Shown here in pieces: positions 27,807-37,802 of a stretch of 64,000 nt of DNA. The stretch comes from Morganella morganii_D (GTDB lineage: Bacteria; Pseudomonadota; Gammaproteobacteria; Enterobacterales; Enterobacteriaceae), in the NCBI GenBank assembly GCA_044772875.1, contig CP173058.1, positions 3,534,001 to 3,598,000 on the forward strand, read 5' to 3'. A model generated the notes under the pieces. The model was given only the letters and a program-made list of their open reading frames with translations. It ran no database searches and was not told the origin of the DNA. Numbering within the stretch: the stretch's first letter is position 1; each line of letters opens with the position of its first letter. The position numbers and the translations under genes were made by a program.

Positions 27807-28427
27807 ATGACACAACCGACTTTTGACACGATGGAAGCACAGGCAAGCTACGGAATCGGCTTACAAATCGGCCAGCAATTACAGGAATCCGGACTGAGCG
27901 GATTAGTACCGGAAGCCATTCTGGCCGGTATCACCGACGCTCTGGAAAATAACCAGCCGGCTGTGGCTGTGGATGTTCTGCATCGTGCCCTGCGTGAAAT
28001 GCATGAGCGTGCTGATGCTGCCCGTAATGAAAAACAGGCAGAACTGGTCAAAGAAGGGATGCATTTCCTGGAGGAAAACGCGAAGAAAGAAGGCGTTTCC
28101 ACCACTGAAAGTGGTCTGCAATTCTCTGTTATCACTCAGGGTGACGGCGCTATTCCGGCCCGTACTGACCGTGTCCGTGTTCACTACACCGGCCGTCTGA
28201 TCGACGGTACTGTGTTCGACAGCTCTGTACAGCGCGGTCAGCCGGCTGAGTTTCCGGTAAACGGCGTGATTGCAGGCTGGATTGAAGCACTGACCCTGAT
28301 GCCGGTCGGTTCCAAATGGGAACTGTATATCCCAAGCAACCTGGCTTACGGTGAGCGCGGTGCCGGTGCGGCAATCCCGCCGTACAGCACACTGGTATTC
28401 GAAGTGGAGCTGCTGGAGATCCTGTAA
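27807..28427 (+). CDS. fklB: FKBP-type peptidyl-prolyl isomerase FklB (FKBP22)
   Basis: Dimeric prolyl isomerase. An N-terminal helical dimerisation domain (about residues 1-95) precedes the FKBP domain with RVHYTGRLIDGTVFDSS and PVGSKWELYIPSNLAYGERG. The ATG at 27807 gives 206 residues, the E. coli length. There is no signal peptide. A strong terminator follows. Confidence 0.96.
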   Translation: MTQPTFDTMEAQASYGIGLQIGQQLQESGLSGLVPEAILAGITDALENNQPAVAVDVLHRALREMHERADAARNEKQAELVKEGMHFLEENAKKEGVSTTESGLQFSVITQGDGAIPARTDRVRVHYTGRLIDGTVFDSSVQRGQPAEFPVNGVIAGWIEALTLMPVGSKWELYIPSNLAYGERGAGAAIPPYSTLVFEVELLEIL

Positions 28428-28458
28428 TCTCTGTCTGTCAGCAAAAACAGAATATGCG

Positions 28459-28488
28459 AAATGGCCGGTTTTCACCGGCCATTTTTAT
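28459..28488 (+). terminator. fklB terminator
   Basis: A perfect 11-bp stem AAATGGCCGGT/ACCGGCCATTT with a TTTC loop and a T-rich tail. Confidence 0.9.
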
Positions 28489-28567
28489 TTCTATACTCAG
28501 GTCTCCGGAGACGTGAACAAAACAGGATTACGCGACTCACAAACCGTTTTGTGAAAAGAGGTGAAGG

Positions 28568-29308
28568 ATGCTCAATCAAATTTGTCTGCTGGCCCGGCGG
28601 GCGGGCGACGCAATCATGGATATCTACCATCATCCCGCCACACTGGCCATCTCCGCCAAAGCGGATAATTCCCCTTTAACCGCTGCGGATTTAGCCGCGC
28701 ACCATATTATCGTGCAGGAACTGAAAGCCCTGACACCGGATATCCCTGTGCTGTCTGAGGAAGATCCGCAGCAGTGGTCTGAGCGGCAGCACTGGACACA
28801 ATACTGGCTGGTGGATCCGCTCGACGGCACTAAAGAATTTATCAGCCGCAACGGCGAATTTACGGTCAATATTGCCCTGATTTCTGCCGGTGTACCGGTG
28901 ATGGGCGTGGTGTATGCGCCGGTACCGGATGTGCTCTATCTGGCAGAAGGCAGGCATGCCTGGCGTGAGCGCAGCGGGCAGCGGATGGCGATCAAAGTGG
29001 TGAACACGGAACTGCCGATGGTGGTGATCAGCCGCTCACATCAGGATGCGGAACTGGCAGATTATCTGGAGCAACTGGGGCCGCATGAAACCCGCGCTAT
29101 CGGTTCATCCCTCAAATTCTGTCTGGTGGCGGAAGGCAAGGCTCAGCTTTATCCCCGTTTTAACCCGACACATATCTGGGACACCGCAGCAGGGCATGCT
29201 GTTGCACTCGCCGCCGGTGCTCATATCACTGACTGGAGCGGTAAGACGCTTGACTATACACCACGTGAATCGCTGATAAACCCGGGATTCCGTGTCAGCA
29301 GTTTCTGA
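28568..29308 (+). CDS. cysQ: 3'(2'),5'-bisphosphate nucleotidase CysQ
   Basis: Li+-sensitive Mg2+-dependent phosphatase of the inositol monophosphatase fold that removes PAP, a by-product of sulfate assimilation. The metal sites are in LSEEDPQQW and WLVDPLDGTKEFI; the C-terminal block is WDTAAGHAVALAAG. 246 residues, as in E. coli, with AGGTGAAGG before the ATG. E. coli has cycA, ytfE-H and cpdB between fklB and cysQ; none is here. Confidence 0.96.
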   Translation: MLNQICLLARRAGDAIMDIYHHPATLAISAKADNSPLTAADLAAHHIIVQELKALTPDIPVLSEEDPQQWSERQHWTQYWLVDPLDGTKEFISRNGEFTVNIALISAGVPVMGVVYAPVPDVLYLAEGRHAWRERSGQRMAIKVVNTELPMVVISRSHQDAELADYLEQLGPHETRAIGSSLKFCLVAEGKAQLYPRFNPTHIWDTAAGHAVALAAGAHITDWSGKTLDYTPRESLINPGFRVSSF

Positions 29309-29330
29309 CGGCTATTTTATTCCTGAATAA

Positions 29331-29364
29331 CAGTGTAATTTGCATGGTTATGCAAATTACACTG
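29331..29364. repeat. Perfect 15-bp hairpin between cysQ and ytfK
   Basis: CAGTGTAATTTGCAT and ATGCAAATTACACTG form a perfect 15-bp stem around GGTT. It starts 22 bp after cysQ. The stem is A+T-rich and the tail (ACTTCTCC) is not a T run, so it is a poor intrinsic terminator; an operator or RNA-stabilising hairpin is as likely. The rest of the gap (29365-29638) is A+T-rich and holds no gene; it should contain the ytfK promoter. Confidence 0.6.
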
Positions 29365-29638
29365 ACTTCTCCTTCCTGTAAAATTTCCCGTCCGATAATT
29401 TTAGCCCCGATGTTTCAGCCCGAAATTATTTATAAAACGTATAGTAATTATGAGGTTATTATTTCGATATTATAGTGTGACGGGAGTCGTTTTTCGTCCT
29501 GATTTGTGAAGTAAATCGTAGCGTAATGTCATTTTATGTAAAAATAGTGATTAAATCGTTTGATTAATGAACCCGGGTGGTAGAATTGAGTCATACCTTA
29601 GGCATGAAAGAAAAGGTAAAGGGGAGGACATAAGTACG

Positions 29639-29845
29639 ATGAAAATTTTCGCCCGTTACAACCCGGCTCAGATCGCCCGCTACGTGAAGACATTATTCCG
29701 TGGCCGCCTGTATATACAGGGGATGGGTGCGTTTGAATTTGATTACGGTAAGATCTTACCGCCGAAAATCAGAGACAAACGGCACCTGAGTGCAATGAGT
29801 GAAATTAATCAGCAGGTATCGTTGCTGCAGGCGCAGCTGGCGTAA
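29639..29845 (+). CDS. ytfK: YtfK family (DUF1107) protein, probable SpoT activator
   Basis: Small cytoplasmic basic protein of 68 residues, the E. coli length. In E. coli YtfK binds SpoT and favours (p)ppGpp synthesis under phosphate and fatty-acid starvation. MKIFARYNP and RGRLYIQGMGAFEFDYGKILPPK are the family blocks. GGGGAGGA lies upstream of the ATG. Convergent with paeA. Confidence 0.93.
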   Translation: MKIFARYNPAQIARYVKTLFRGRLYIQGMGAFEFDYGKILPPKIRDKRHLSAMSEINQQVSLLQAQLA

Positions 29846-29879
29846 ATCACAATACCTGTCTGATGAAGAAGGGTTAGTT

Positions 29880-31250
29880 TTACGGTTTCTGGTGCTGTTC
29901 GTTGTGTGCCACGTCAGACTGACCCTCTTTGCTGCCTTCAGCCGCTGACAGACGCGGAATAATCTGTGTATCCGGGGTCCGTGTTACCAGCAGCTGGTCA
30001 ATCTTGTAGTTGTCGATATCCACCACTTCAAACTTAAAGCCCGCAAATTTCACTGAATCCGTCCGTTTCGGGATACGTCGCAGTTTGTACATCAGGAACC
30101 CGGCGATAGTTTCATAGTTGCTGTCATCCGGGAACTCATCAATATCCAGCACCCGCTGCACATCCTCAATCGGCGTGCCGCCCTCAATCAGCCAGGAATT
30201 TTCATCGCGGGAGACAATTTGTTCTTCCTGTCCCTGACCGACCAAATCCCCCATCAGAGTAATCATCACGTCATTGATAGTGATAACACCCATCACCATG
30301 GCGTATTCATTCAGAATGATAGCGAAGTCTTCCCCGGCATTTTTAAAGCTCTCCAGGGTGTCAGACAGGCTCAGGGTATCCGGGATCATCAGTGCCGGAC
30401 GGATTTGCACACCATCATGCAGATTCAGACTCTGGCCGTTCAGTACGCGGTTCAGCAGATCTTTGGAATCAACATAACCGAGCATATGATCCAGCCCGCC
30501 GTCGCACACCAGGAATTTCGAGTGCGGCTGTGTGGAGATCTTCTCTTTGATGCTTTCTTCGTTTTCCTGCTTGTCGAAATAGACCACGCTCTCACGGGAG
30601 GTCATGGCGGATGGCACAGTGCGGGATTCCAGCTCAAATACGTTCTCGATCAGTTCGTGCTCCTGTTTGCGCAGCACACCGGCGACAGCACCCGCTTCCA
30701 CTACCGCATAAATATCATCAGAGGTGATATCTTCGTTACGTGCCAGCGGAATTTTGAATAATTTAAAGAACAGGTTGGATAACCCGTTAAACAGCCAGGC
30801 CAGCGGACGCAGCACTGTCAGGCAAAAACGCATTGGCTGGACAATCCGGATGGCGACCGCTTCCGGTTTGATCATCCCGAGACGTTTCGGGGTCAGATCC
30901 GCCAGCAGGATAAACATGGAGGTCACAATAATAAAGGACAGTACCGAGCCGAGCTGCTGTGCTGCGGCATCTGCCATAAAATTCCCGAACAGGGTGCGCA
31001 GCGCCGGTGAAAAAGCGGATTCACCGACAATACCGGCGAGGATCGCCACGGCGTTCAGGCCGATTTGCACCACGGTGAAGAACATTCCCGGGGCTTCCTG
31101 GAGACGGAGTACATGAGCGGCATTGGTATTGCCTTCGTCAATCATGACTTTGAGTTTGATACGCCGCGAGGCGGCAAGTGATATTTCAGATAACGAAAAG
31201 AATGCGCTGATCGCGCAAAGTAACAGGACGATTAATAAACTATTTAACAT
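29880..31250 (-). CDS. paeA: CNNM/CorC-type membrane protein PaeA (YtfL)
   Basis: 456 residues (E. coli YtfL 447). A DUF21/CNNM membrane domain (about 1-195) is followed by a pair of CBS domains (about 210-340) and a CorC_HlyC domain (about 355-435, VVDIDNYKIDQLLV). E. coli YtfL/PaeA is reported to export cadaverine and putrescine. ATG at 31250 matches the family start MLNSLLIVLLL. The place between ytfK and msrA is as in E. coli. Confidence 0.92.
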   Translation of the reverse strand: MLNSLLIVLLLCAISAFFSLSEISLAASRRIKLKVMIDEGNTNAAHVLRLQEAPGMFFTVVQIGLNAVAILAGIVGESAFSPALRTLFGNFMADAAAQQLGSVLSFIIVTSMFILLADLTPKRLGMIKPEAVAIRIVQPMRFCLTVLRPLAWLFNGLSNLFFKLFKIPLARNEDITSDDIYAVVEAGAVAGVLRKQEHELIENVFELESRTVPSAMTSRESVVYFDKQENEESIKEKISTQPHSKFLVCDGGLDHMLGYVDSKDLLNRVLNGQSLNLHDGVQIRPALMIPDTLSLSDTLESFKNAGEDFAIILNEYAMVMGVITINDVMITLMGDLVGQGQEEQIVSRDENSWLIEGGTPIEDVQRVLDIDEFPDDSNYETIAGFLMYKLRRIPKRTDSVKFAGFKFEVVDIDNYKIDQLLVTRTPDTQIIPRLSAAEGSKEGQSDVAHNEQHQKP

Positions 31251-31428
31251 ATAAGTTCCGAATGGCCGGCACGATTGCCTCTGGGCGCGCTGTTGTTGAT
31301 TATGCGTGGCGACCGGTTATTTTAGATATATAGAGCATAAGTATCGGATATTAAAAAAGAAAGGCGCACAGAGCATCCAATTTGTCTGTGCGCGGATGTG
31401 CAGTATAGCACCGGAACGGGAAAAGCGG

Positions 31429-32094
31429 CTAGTTTCTCAGCGAAGGCGGCAGACAAACGCCGATCCCGCCGAGTCCGCAATAGCCTTCCGGGTTCTTATC
31501 CAGATATTGCTGGTGGTAATCCTCTGCCACGTAGAACGGGCCGGGCGGGCGGATGGCCGTAGTGATGCTGCGGCTGTCCTGACTCTCATTCATCGCCTGC
31601 TGGTACTGCTCCCGTGAGGCCAGTGCCTGTACGCGCTGACTGTCGGACTGGGTATAGATCGCCGAACGGTATTGTGACCCGATATCACCGCCCTGTTTCA
31701 TGCCCTGTGCCGGGTCATGGTTTTCCCAGAACAGACGCAGCAGATCGGCATAACTGATGACAGACGGATCATACACAACACGGACAGCTTCCGCATGGCC
31801 GGTGTTGCCGGTGCAGACGCCTTCATAGGACGGATTTTTGGTGGTGCCGCCGGTATACCCGGCTGTGGTGCTGTACACGCCCGGTTGTTGCCAGAACAGG
31901 CGTTCCACGCCCCAGAAACAGCCCATGGCAAAATACGCGGTATCAAAGCCGTCAGGCACATGGTTCACATCATGGCCGGTCACGGTATGGCGGGGGCTGA
32001 TGGTCAGTGCCACGGCGCTGTCCGGCAGTGCATCGGCGGCGGAAACAGGAGATAAAACGGTGTCCTGCGGGTATTGGCTTGTGTTTTGTGTCAT
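31429..32094 (-). CDS. msrA: Peptide methionine (S)-S-oxide reductase MsrA
   Basis: Repairs oxidised methionine in proteins. The catalytic cysteine is in AMGCFWGVERLFW, and EVCSGDTGHAEAV-like (EGVCTGNTGHAEAV) and GVCLPP tail blocks are present, with recycling cysteines near the C-terminus. The start at 32094 (MTQNTSQYPQ) has AGGAG 9 nt upstream and gives 221 residues (E. coli 212). Divergent from tamA. Confidence 0.95.
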   Translation of the reverse strand: MTQNTSQYPQDTVLSPVSAADALPDSAVALTISPRHTVTGHDVNHVPDGFDTAYFAMGCFWGVERLFWQQPGVYSTTAGYTGGTTKNPSYEGVCTGNTGHAEAVRVVYDPSVISYADLLRLFWENHDPAQGMKQGGDIGSQYRSAIYTQSDSQRVQALASREQYQQAMNESQDSRSITTAIRPPGPFYVAEDYHQQYLDKNPEGYCGLGGIGVCLPPSLRN

Positions 32095-32286
32095 TTGCGG
32101 TGGCTCCTGTTTTAAGAATAATCGGTGCATTATCAGCAGATTTCAGGTTATTTATCTTATGTATCTATAGTAAACTTCAAATAATTTTCATTTATACCCT
32201 TATTCATTCAAATTGCAGGTTCGCTGGCTGCATTCTGAATGACGTTGGGTATATCTCAGCCAAATCTCAGAAATTCAGGAGTTGAT

Positions 32287-34029
32287 GTGATCCGGTACTC
32301 TCTTGTTTGTGTTGTCGCTGTGTCTCTCACATCCCCTCTGGCATATAGTGCAAATCTTCGCTTAAAAGTGGAAGGGCTCAGCGGGCAACTTGAAAAAAAT
32401 GCAAGAGTCCAGCTTTCCACTATCACGACTGACGAAGTCGCGGCTGACGGCCGTTTTCGCGCCCGGGTGGAAAAAGCCATCAAAGAAGGGCTTCGTCCGC
32501 TGGGATATTATGAGCCGGTGATCACCTTTGATTATCAGGACAACGCGCCGCCTGCGCGTCCGGTATTGTATGCCCGTGTTGTACCGGGGGAACCGGTTAA
32601 AATTGCCGGGGTTACCGTGGATATCGAAGGTGCGGCAAAAACAGATCCTGCATTCAAAAAATTCATTACTAAAAATACACCTGAAACCGGGACTGTCGTC
32701 AATCACGGCGAGTATGAAAGTTTTAAAAACGGATTATCCGGGCTTGCCTTAAAACGCGGCTATTTTGATGCTGAGATGGAAAAAAGCCAGCTCGGCATTG
32801 CCCTTTCCCGTCACGCGGCGTACTGGGACTTTGTGTTCAACAGCGGCAAACGGTACCGTTTCGGTAAGGTTAATTATCAGGGATCGCAAATCAGTGACGC
32901 TTATCTGGAAGGCCTGGTGCCGTTTAAAGAGGGCGATTACTACACCTCTGAGCAACTGGCGGAATTTAACCGTCTGCTGGCGGAAACCGGCTGGTTCCAG
33001 TCAGCGATTGTCACGCCGGATATTGCAAAGGCGAGGGCGGATAACAGTGATTATCTGACCATGGACGCCTCATTTACTCCGCGCGCGCAAAACTTTGCGG
33101 AGCTGGGCGGTGGCTTTGCCACCGATGTCGGGCCGCGGGTTCAGGCGAAATGGAACAAGCCGTGGGTTAACTCAAGCGGCCACAGCCTGACCTCCAGTAT
33201 CAGTCTGTCCGCACCGGAACAGATTATTGATACCTCTTACCGTATCCCGCTGAAGGTCAATCCGATCGAACAGTATTACGCTGTCTCGGGCGGATATAAG
33301 CGCACTGATCTGAACGATACTAAAGCCGATACCGCAACGGTCAGTGTTTCCCGTAACTGGGATTTATCCACCGGCTGGCAGTATGGCATCAATATGCGCT
33401 GGAGTCTCAGCCACTTTACTCAGGCGGATATCACTAATACTACTATGCTGCTCTATCCGGGTGTGAATGTCAGCCGCGTCCGTTCACGGGGCGGGATGAT
33501 GCCGTCCTGGGGGGACAGTCAGCGTTACTCTGTGGATGTATCCAATGAAATGTGGGGCTCGGATGTGGATTTTTCCATTTTCCGCGCCCGTAATGTCTGG
33601 ATACGAACGCCGTGGGATGGTCACCGTTTTGTTATGCGCGGCAACCTCGGCTGGATTGAAACCAATAATTTCGACAAAGTCCCGCCGGATCTGCGTTTCT
33701 TCGCAGGGGGGGACGGCAGTATCCGGGGTTACCGTTACAACAAAATCTCACCGGAAGATTCCGACGGCAAACTGACCGGTGGCTCCCGGATGGTGGTCGG
33801 CTCGCTGGAATATCAGTACAACGTGACCGGTGACTGGTGGGGCGCGGTGTTTGTGGACAGCGGTGAAGTGGTGAATGATATCAAACGAAGTAATTTCAAA
33901 ACCGGTGCCGGTGTCGGGGTGCGCTGGGCATCGCCGGTCGGACCGATCAAGTTTGACCTCGCCGCACCGGTAGGTGATGACCAGACCAAAAATATCCAGT
34001 TTTACATCGGATTGGGGGCAGAACTCTGA
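32287..34029 (+). CDS. tamA: Translocation and assembly module protein TamA
   Basis: Outer-membrane Omp85-family protein that, with TamB, helps insert outer-membrane proteins and move lipids. A signal peptide (about residues 1-22, ending AYSA) is followed by three POTRA domains (about 23-265) and a 16-strand barrel. RFFAGGDGSIRGYRY carries the Omp85 lock motif (RGY), and the barrel ends QFYIGLGAEL. The start is GTG at 32287, five bases after AGGAG. 580 residues (E. coli 577). The stop overlaps tamB by one base. Confidence 0.95.
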   Translation: MIRYSLVCVVAVSLTSPLAYSANLRLKVEGLSGQLEKNARVQLSTITTDEVAADGRFRARVEKAIKEGLRPLGYYEPVITFDYQDNAPPARPVLYARVVPGEPVKIAGVTVDIEGAAKTDPAFKKFITKNTPETGTVVNHGEYESFKNGLSGLALKRGYFDAEMEKSQLGIALSRHAAYWDFVFNSGKRYRFGKVNYQGSQISDAYLEGLVPFKEGDYYTSEQLAEFNRLLAETGWFQSAIVTPDIAKARADNSDYLTMDASFTPRAQNFAELGGGFATDVGPRVQAKWNKPWVNSSGHSLTSSISLSAPEQIIDTSYRIPLKVNPIEQYYAVSGGYKRTDLNDTKADTATVSVSRNWDLSTGWQYGINMRWSLSHFTQADITNTTMLLYPGVNVSRVRSRGGMMPSWGDSQRYSVDVSNEMWGSDVDFSIFRARNVWIRTPWDGHRFVMRGNLGWIETNNFDKVPPDLRFFAGGDGSIRGYRYNKISPEDSDGKLTGGSRMVVGSLEYQYNVTGDWWGAVFVDSGEVVNDIKRSNFKTGAGVGVRWASPVGPIKFDLAAPVGDDQTKNIQFYIGLGAEL

Positions 34030-37000
34030 TGAAATGGCTGAAGTATCTGAAATGGCCGGCAATCATTCTGCTGGTACTCATCCTGCTGATTGGCGGCACG
34101 CTCGGCTGGATACTGGGCACTCAGTCCGGCCTGCATTTTGCCCTGAATCTCGCGCCGCGGGTGGTCTCCGGCCTGACTATCGGTCAGGTTGAGGGTGACC
34201 TGCGTAATCTGACTCTGAAGCAGGTGAAATACACCATGCCGGGTATTGATGTCAGCGCGGATAAGGTTGATCTGGCGCTGCGCCTGAGCTGCCTGAAAAA
34301 CATGACACTCTGTGTTGAAAACCTCAGTACGGACGGCACGCGGGTTGCGATCGATACGGCAAAACTGCCGCCGTCAGAAGAAACCCCTCCGTCAGAGCCG
34401 CTGACAGAACTGAATGCACCGCTGACCATTTTCCTTGATTCTCTTTCCGTGACCAACACACAGGTCACGGTGGATGACATGGCGGTAAATCTGGATGCCT
34501 TCCGTACAGCGATGACCTGGCAGGGCGACCAGCTTACCCTGAAACCGACGGTGATTAATGCCCTCTCTGTTGTGTTGCCGAAAAGTGACCCGGCTGCGGC
34601 GGAAAAACCGGCTCCGGCAACGGATGTACCGGAAAAACCATTAGGTGAAATCATCAGTGAGATTTTTGCACAGCCGATGCTGGCGGAACTGCCGGAGGTT
34701 ATTCTGCCGCTGAATATTTCAGTGGAAGGTATTTCCGGTGAGAACTGGCAGGTGAGCGGTGATGCGCCGGTGACCATCAATTCTCTGCATCTGGCACTGT
34801 TTAATAAAGGGCAGGTACTGACCCTCAGTGATCTGTCTGCGGATGCGCCACAGGGCAATATCGCGGTCAGCGGGGAAGTGGCGCTCAGTGAAAAGTGGCC
34901 GGTGGCACTGTCTGTTAAAGGCCATATCCGTGATTTTGACGGGTTCAGCGGGCAGGATCTCGATCTGAGCCTGAACGGCGGACTGCTTGGTGAGCTGAAA
35001 CTGGCGCTGGCGCTGAAAGGGCCGGTGAATGCCACACTGGATGCACAAACCAACCTGACACAGGCCGATCTGCCGCTGCTTCTGACCCTCGAAAGTCAGA
35101 AAGTCAGCTGGCCGCTGACCGGTGAGGCGGATTACCAGCTTGATGGTGTGAAACTGCGTCTTAACGGGAAAGTGAGTGGTTATGACCTCTCACTGCGTTC
35201 TGATATCAAAGGAAAAGACATCCCGCCTGCGCTGCTGACACTGGATGCCAAAGGGAATACAGAGCAGCTCAATCTTACCCGTCTGCGCCTGAATGCCTTA
35301 CAGGGCTTTGCGGAAGTGACCGGGGTGGCGGACTGGCAGAAAGCCATCAGCTGGCAGGCGGTTCTGACACTTTCGGGCCTGAATACGGCGAAAGCCTATC
35401 CGGACTGGCCGGCCAAAGTGGATGGTAAGATCAGCACCCGGGGCAGCCTGTACGGCGGTAACTGGGAGCTTGAAATTCCGGATATCACTCTTGATGGTAA
35501 AGTGAAAACCTACCCGCTGAAAGCACGCGGTAATGTGAAAGGTAACGCGGGTGGTCAGTGGACGATTCCGGATCTGAAACTGGCGCTGGGCAACAATAAA
35601 CTGGATGTTCGCGGCCAGCTGGCAGATACCTGGAAACTGGATGCGGATATCAATGCGCCGGCGCTCGGCGGACTGGTACCGGGGCTGGCAGGCACTATCA
35701 AAGGTAAGCTCAATGTCCGCGGTAATATGGAAAAACCGCAAATCCTCGCCGATCTGGCAGTTAACAGCCTGAAATGGCAGAACGATCTGTCCGTGGCGGA
35801 TGCCAAAATCAAAGGGGATATCACCTCCGCAGAGCAGATCAAAGGTCAGCTGGATGTGACGGTGAACCAACTGAAACAGGCCGATCTGGTGATCAGCAGC
35901 CTGACGCTGAATGCCAAAGGTACAGAAGCACAGCACCAGCTGAAACTGGTCATGAAAGGTGAACCGGTTTCGGCACAGCTGATGCTGAACGGCGCGTTTG
36001 ACCGCAAAACCGAAACCTGGAAAGGCGACCTGAATAATACCCGCTTTGACACACCGGTGGGTGAGTGGTCACTCAGTAAGGCGATGGCGCTGACGTATCT
36101 GAATGAAAAACAGGAAGTGACCATCGGCACCCATTGCTGGGTGAATCCGGATGCCCGTATCTGTGTGCCGAAACCTATCACTGCCGGGGCTTCCGGTAAT
36201 GCGTCTGTCATCCTTGAGCGTTTTGATCTGGCCATGATTAAACCGTTCCTCGGCCAGGATACCCGTCTGGACGGCGTATTCAGCGGTAATGCAAATGTCC
36301 GCTGGTTTGCGGATGGCGCACAGCCGGTGATGGATGTGTCCCTGAAAGGTAACGGCGTGAAAGTGGTGCAGAACCTCGACGGCACGAATCTGCCGGTCGC
36401 GTTTGATACCCTGACACTGACTGCCGCCATGAAGAGTGGCAAACTGAATCTTCAGTGGCTGATTGCCATTGCCGGTAACGGGAAGATTAACGGTAATGTT
36501 CAGATTACGGATCCGGAAAAACGCCGTCAGCTGAGCGGTAATATCGGGATCGACAATATCTCGCTGGATCTGCTGAAACCGCTGCTCGGCAAAGGGGATA
36601 AGGCCACCGGGCGGCTGAATGCCGGGTTGCGTCTGGGCGGTAATACGGCGTCACCGCTGCTGTTTGGTCAGCTGGGGTTATCTGATCTCGCGGTCAGCGG
36701 CCGCCTGCTGCCGTTTGATATCACGACCGGCGGACTGACCGTTAATTTCGACGGCGCGCGTTCTGATCTCAGCGGACAAATCAAAACGCCGGAAGGGTAT
36801 CTCAACCTCAGCGGTAACGCGGACTGGCGCAGAATGGATGCCTGGAATGCCCGGATTTTCGCACAGGGCGACAAACTGCGTGTTTCTCTGCCACCGATGA
36901 TCCGGATTGATGTCAGCCCGGATCTGGTCTTTGAGGCCACACCATCCATGCTGAAACTGGACGGCACGGTGAATATCCCGTGGGCGCGGATCACGGTGCA

Positions 37001-37799
37001 TGAAGTGCCGGAGTCGGCAGTCAGTTCCACATCTGACGAAGTCATGCTGGATAACAATCTGCAGCCAATCCGTGAGAAACAGACCAGTATCCCGATCCTG
37101 AGTAATCTGCGGATCCATATCGGAGATGATGTGCTGCTGGATGCCTTTGGTCTGAAAGCAAAACTGACCGGGGATCTGAAAGTCGCTCAGGATAAACAAG
37201 GACTGGGACTCAATGGCCAGGTGGATATTCCGCGCGGGCGCTTCCATGCTTACGGGCAGGATCTGCTGGTGCGCAAAGGTCAGATTCTGTTCTCCGGTCC
37301 GGCTGACCAGCCGTTCCTCAATCTGGAAGCTATCCGTAACCCGAATAACACCGCCAACGGCGTAATTGCAGGTGTCCGGGTGACCGGGCTTGCCGATAAA
37401 CCGAAAGTGGAAATATTTTCTGATCCGGCCATGTCTCAGGAAAATGCGCTCTCTTATCTGCTGCGCGGTGAGGGACTGGATACCGGTGACGCGGACAGTT
37501 CGCAGATGACATCCATGCTTATCAGCCTCGGGGTGGCACAAAGCGGGCAGTTAGTCGGAAAAATTGGTGAAACATTCGGTATATCGGATCTGGCACTGGA
37601 TACCCAGGGTGTGGGCGATAAGTCGCAGGTTGTGGTCAGCGGTAAGATAACCAATGACCTGCAGGTAAAATATGGTGTCGGTATATTTGACTCTTTAGCG
37701 ACCTTAACGTTACGCTATAGGTTAATGCCTAGGTTATATCTGGAAGCGGTGTCTGGTGTTAACCAGGCGATCGATCTGCTTTATCAGTTTGAGTTTTAA
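34029..37799 (+). CDS. tamB: Translocation and assembly module protein TamB (AsmA-like)
   Basis: 1256 residues (E. coli 1259). An N-terminal signal anchor (residues 9-30, WPAIILLVLILLIGGTLGWILG) holds it in the inner membrane. A long repetitive beta-rich stretch forms a hydrophobic groove spanning the periplasm, and the C-terminal DUF490 domain (about 890-1256) contacts TamA. AsmA-like proteins such as TamB and YhdP carry phospholipids to the outer membrane. It overlaps tamA (TGATG), showing translational coupling, and is followed by ytfP. Confidence 0.95.
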   Translation: MKWLKYLKWPAIILLVLILLIGGTLGWILGTQSGLHFALNLAPRVVSGLTIGQVEGDLRNLTLKQVKYTMPGIDVSADKVDLALRLSCLKNMTLCVENLSTDGTRVAIDTAKLPPSEETPPSEPLTELNAPLTIFLDSLSVTNTQVTVDDMAVNLDAFRTAMTWQGDQLTLKPTVINALSVVLPKSDPAAAEKPAPATDVPEKPLGEIISEIFAQPMLAELPEVILPLNISVEGISGENWQVSGDAPVTINSLHLALFNKGQVLTLSDLSADAPQGNIAVSGEVALSEKWPVALSVKGHIRDFDGFSGQDLDLSLNGGLLGELKLALALKGPVNATLDAQTNLTQADLPLLLTLESQKVSWPLTGEADYQLDGVKLRLNGKVSGYDLSLRSDIKGKDIPPALLTLDAKGNTEQLNLTRLRLNALQGFAEVTGVADWQKAISWQAVLTLSGLNTAKAYPDWPAKVDGKISTRGSLYGGNWELEIPDITLDGKVKTYPLKARGNVKGNAGGQWTIPDLKLALGNNKLDVRGQLADTWKLDADINAPALGGLVPGLAGTIKGKLNVRGNMEKPQILADLAVNSLKWQNDLSVADAKIKGDITSAEQIKGQLDVTVNQLKQADLVISSLTLNAKGTEAQHQLKLVMKGEPVSAQLMLNGAFDRKTETWKGDLNNTRFDTPVGEWSLSKAMALTYLNEKQEVTIGTHCWVNPDARICVPKPITAGASGNASVILERFDLAMIKPFLGQDTRLDGVFSGNANVRWFADGAQPVMDVSLKGNGVKVVQNLDGTNLPVAFDTLTLTAAMKSGKLNLQWLIAIAGNGKINGNVQITDPEKRRQLSGNIGIDNISLDLLKPLLGKGDKATGRLNAGLRLGGNTASPLLFGQLGLSDLAVSGRLLPFDITTGGLTVNFDGARSDLSGQIKTPEGYLNLSGNADWRRMDAWNARIFAQGDKLRVSLPPMIRIDVSPDLVFEATPSMLKLDGTVNIPWARITVHEVPESAVSSTSDEVMLDNNLQPIREKQTSIPILSNLRIHIGDDVLLDAFGLKAKLTGDLKVAQDKQGLGLNGQVDIPRGRFHAYGQDLLVRKGQILFSGPADQPFLNLEAIRNPNNTANGVIAGVRVTGLADKPKVEIFSDPAMSQENALSYLLRGEGLDTGDADSSQMTSMLISLGVAQSGQLVGKIGETFGISDLALDTQGVGDKSQVVVSGKITNDLQVKYGVGIFDSLATLTLRYRLMPRLYLEAVSGVNQAIDLLYQFEF

Positions 37800-37802
37800 T
37801 AT

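Noticed and set aside
29500..29560. Pho box upstream of ytfK (TGTCATTTTATGTAAA)
   Set aside because: The two half-sites are spaced 10 bp, not 11, and the second is poor; not strong enough to call PhoB control.
34184..37541. Long minus-strand open frames opposite tamB (up to 289 codons)
   Set aside because: tamB is full length and conserved; the antisense frames are by-products of its codon use and match no family.
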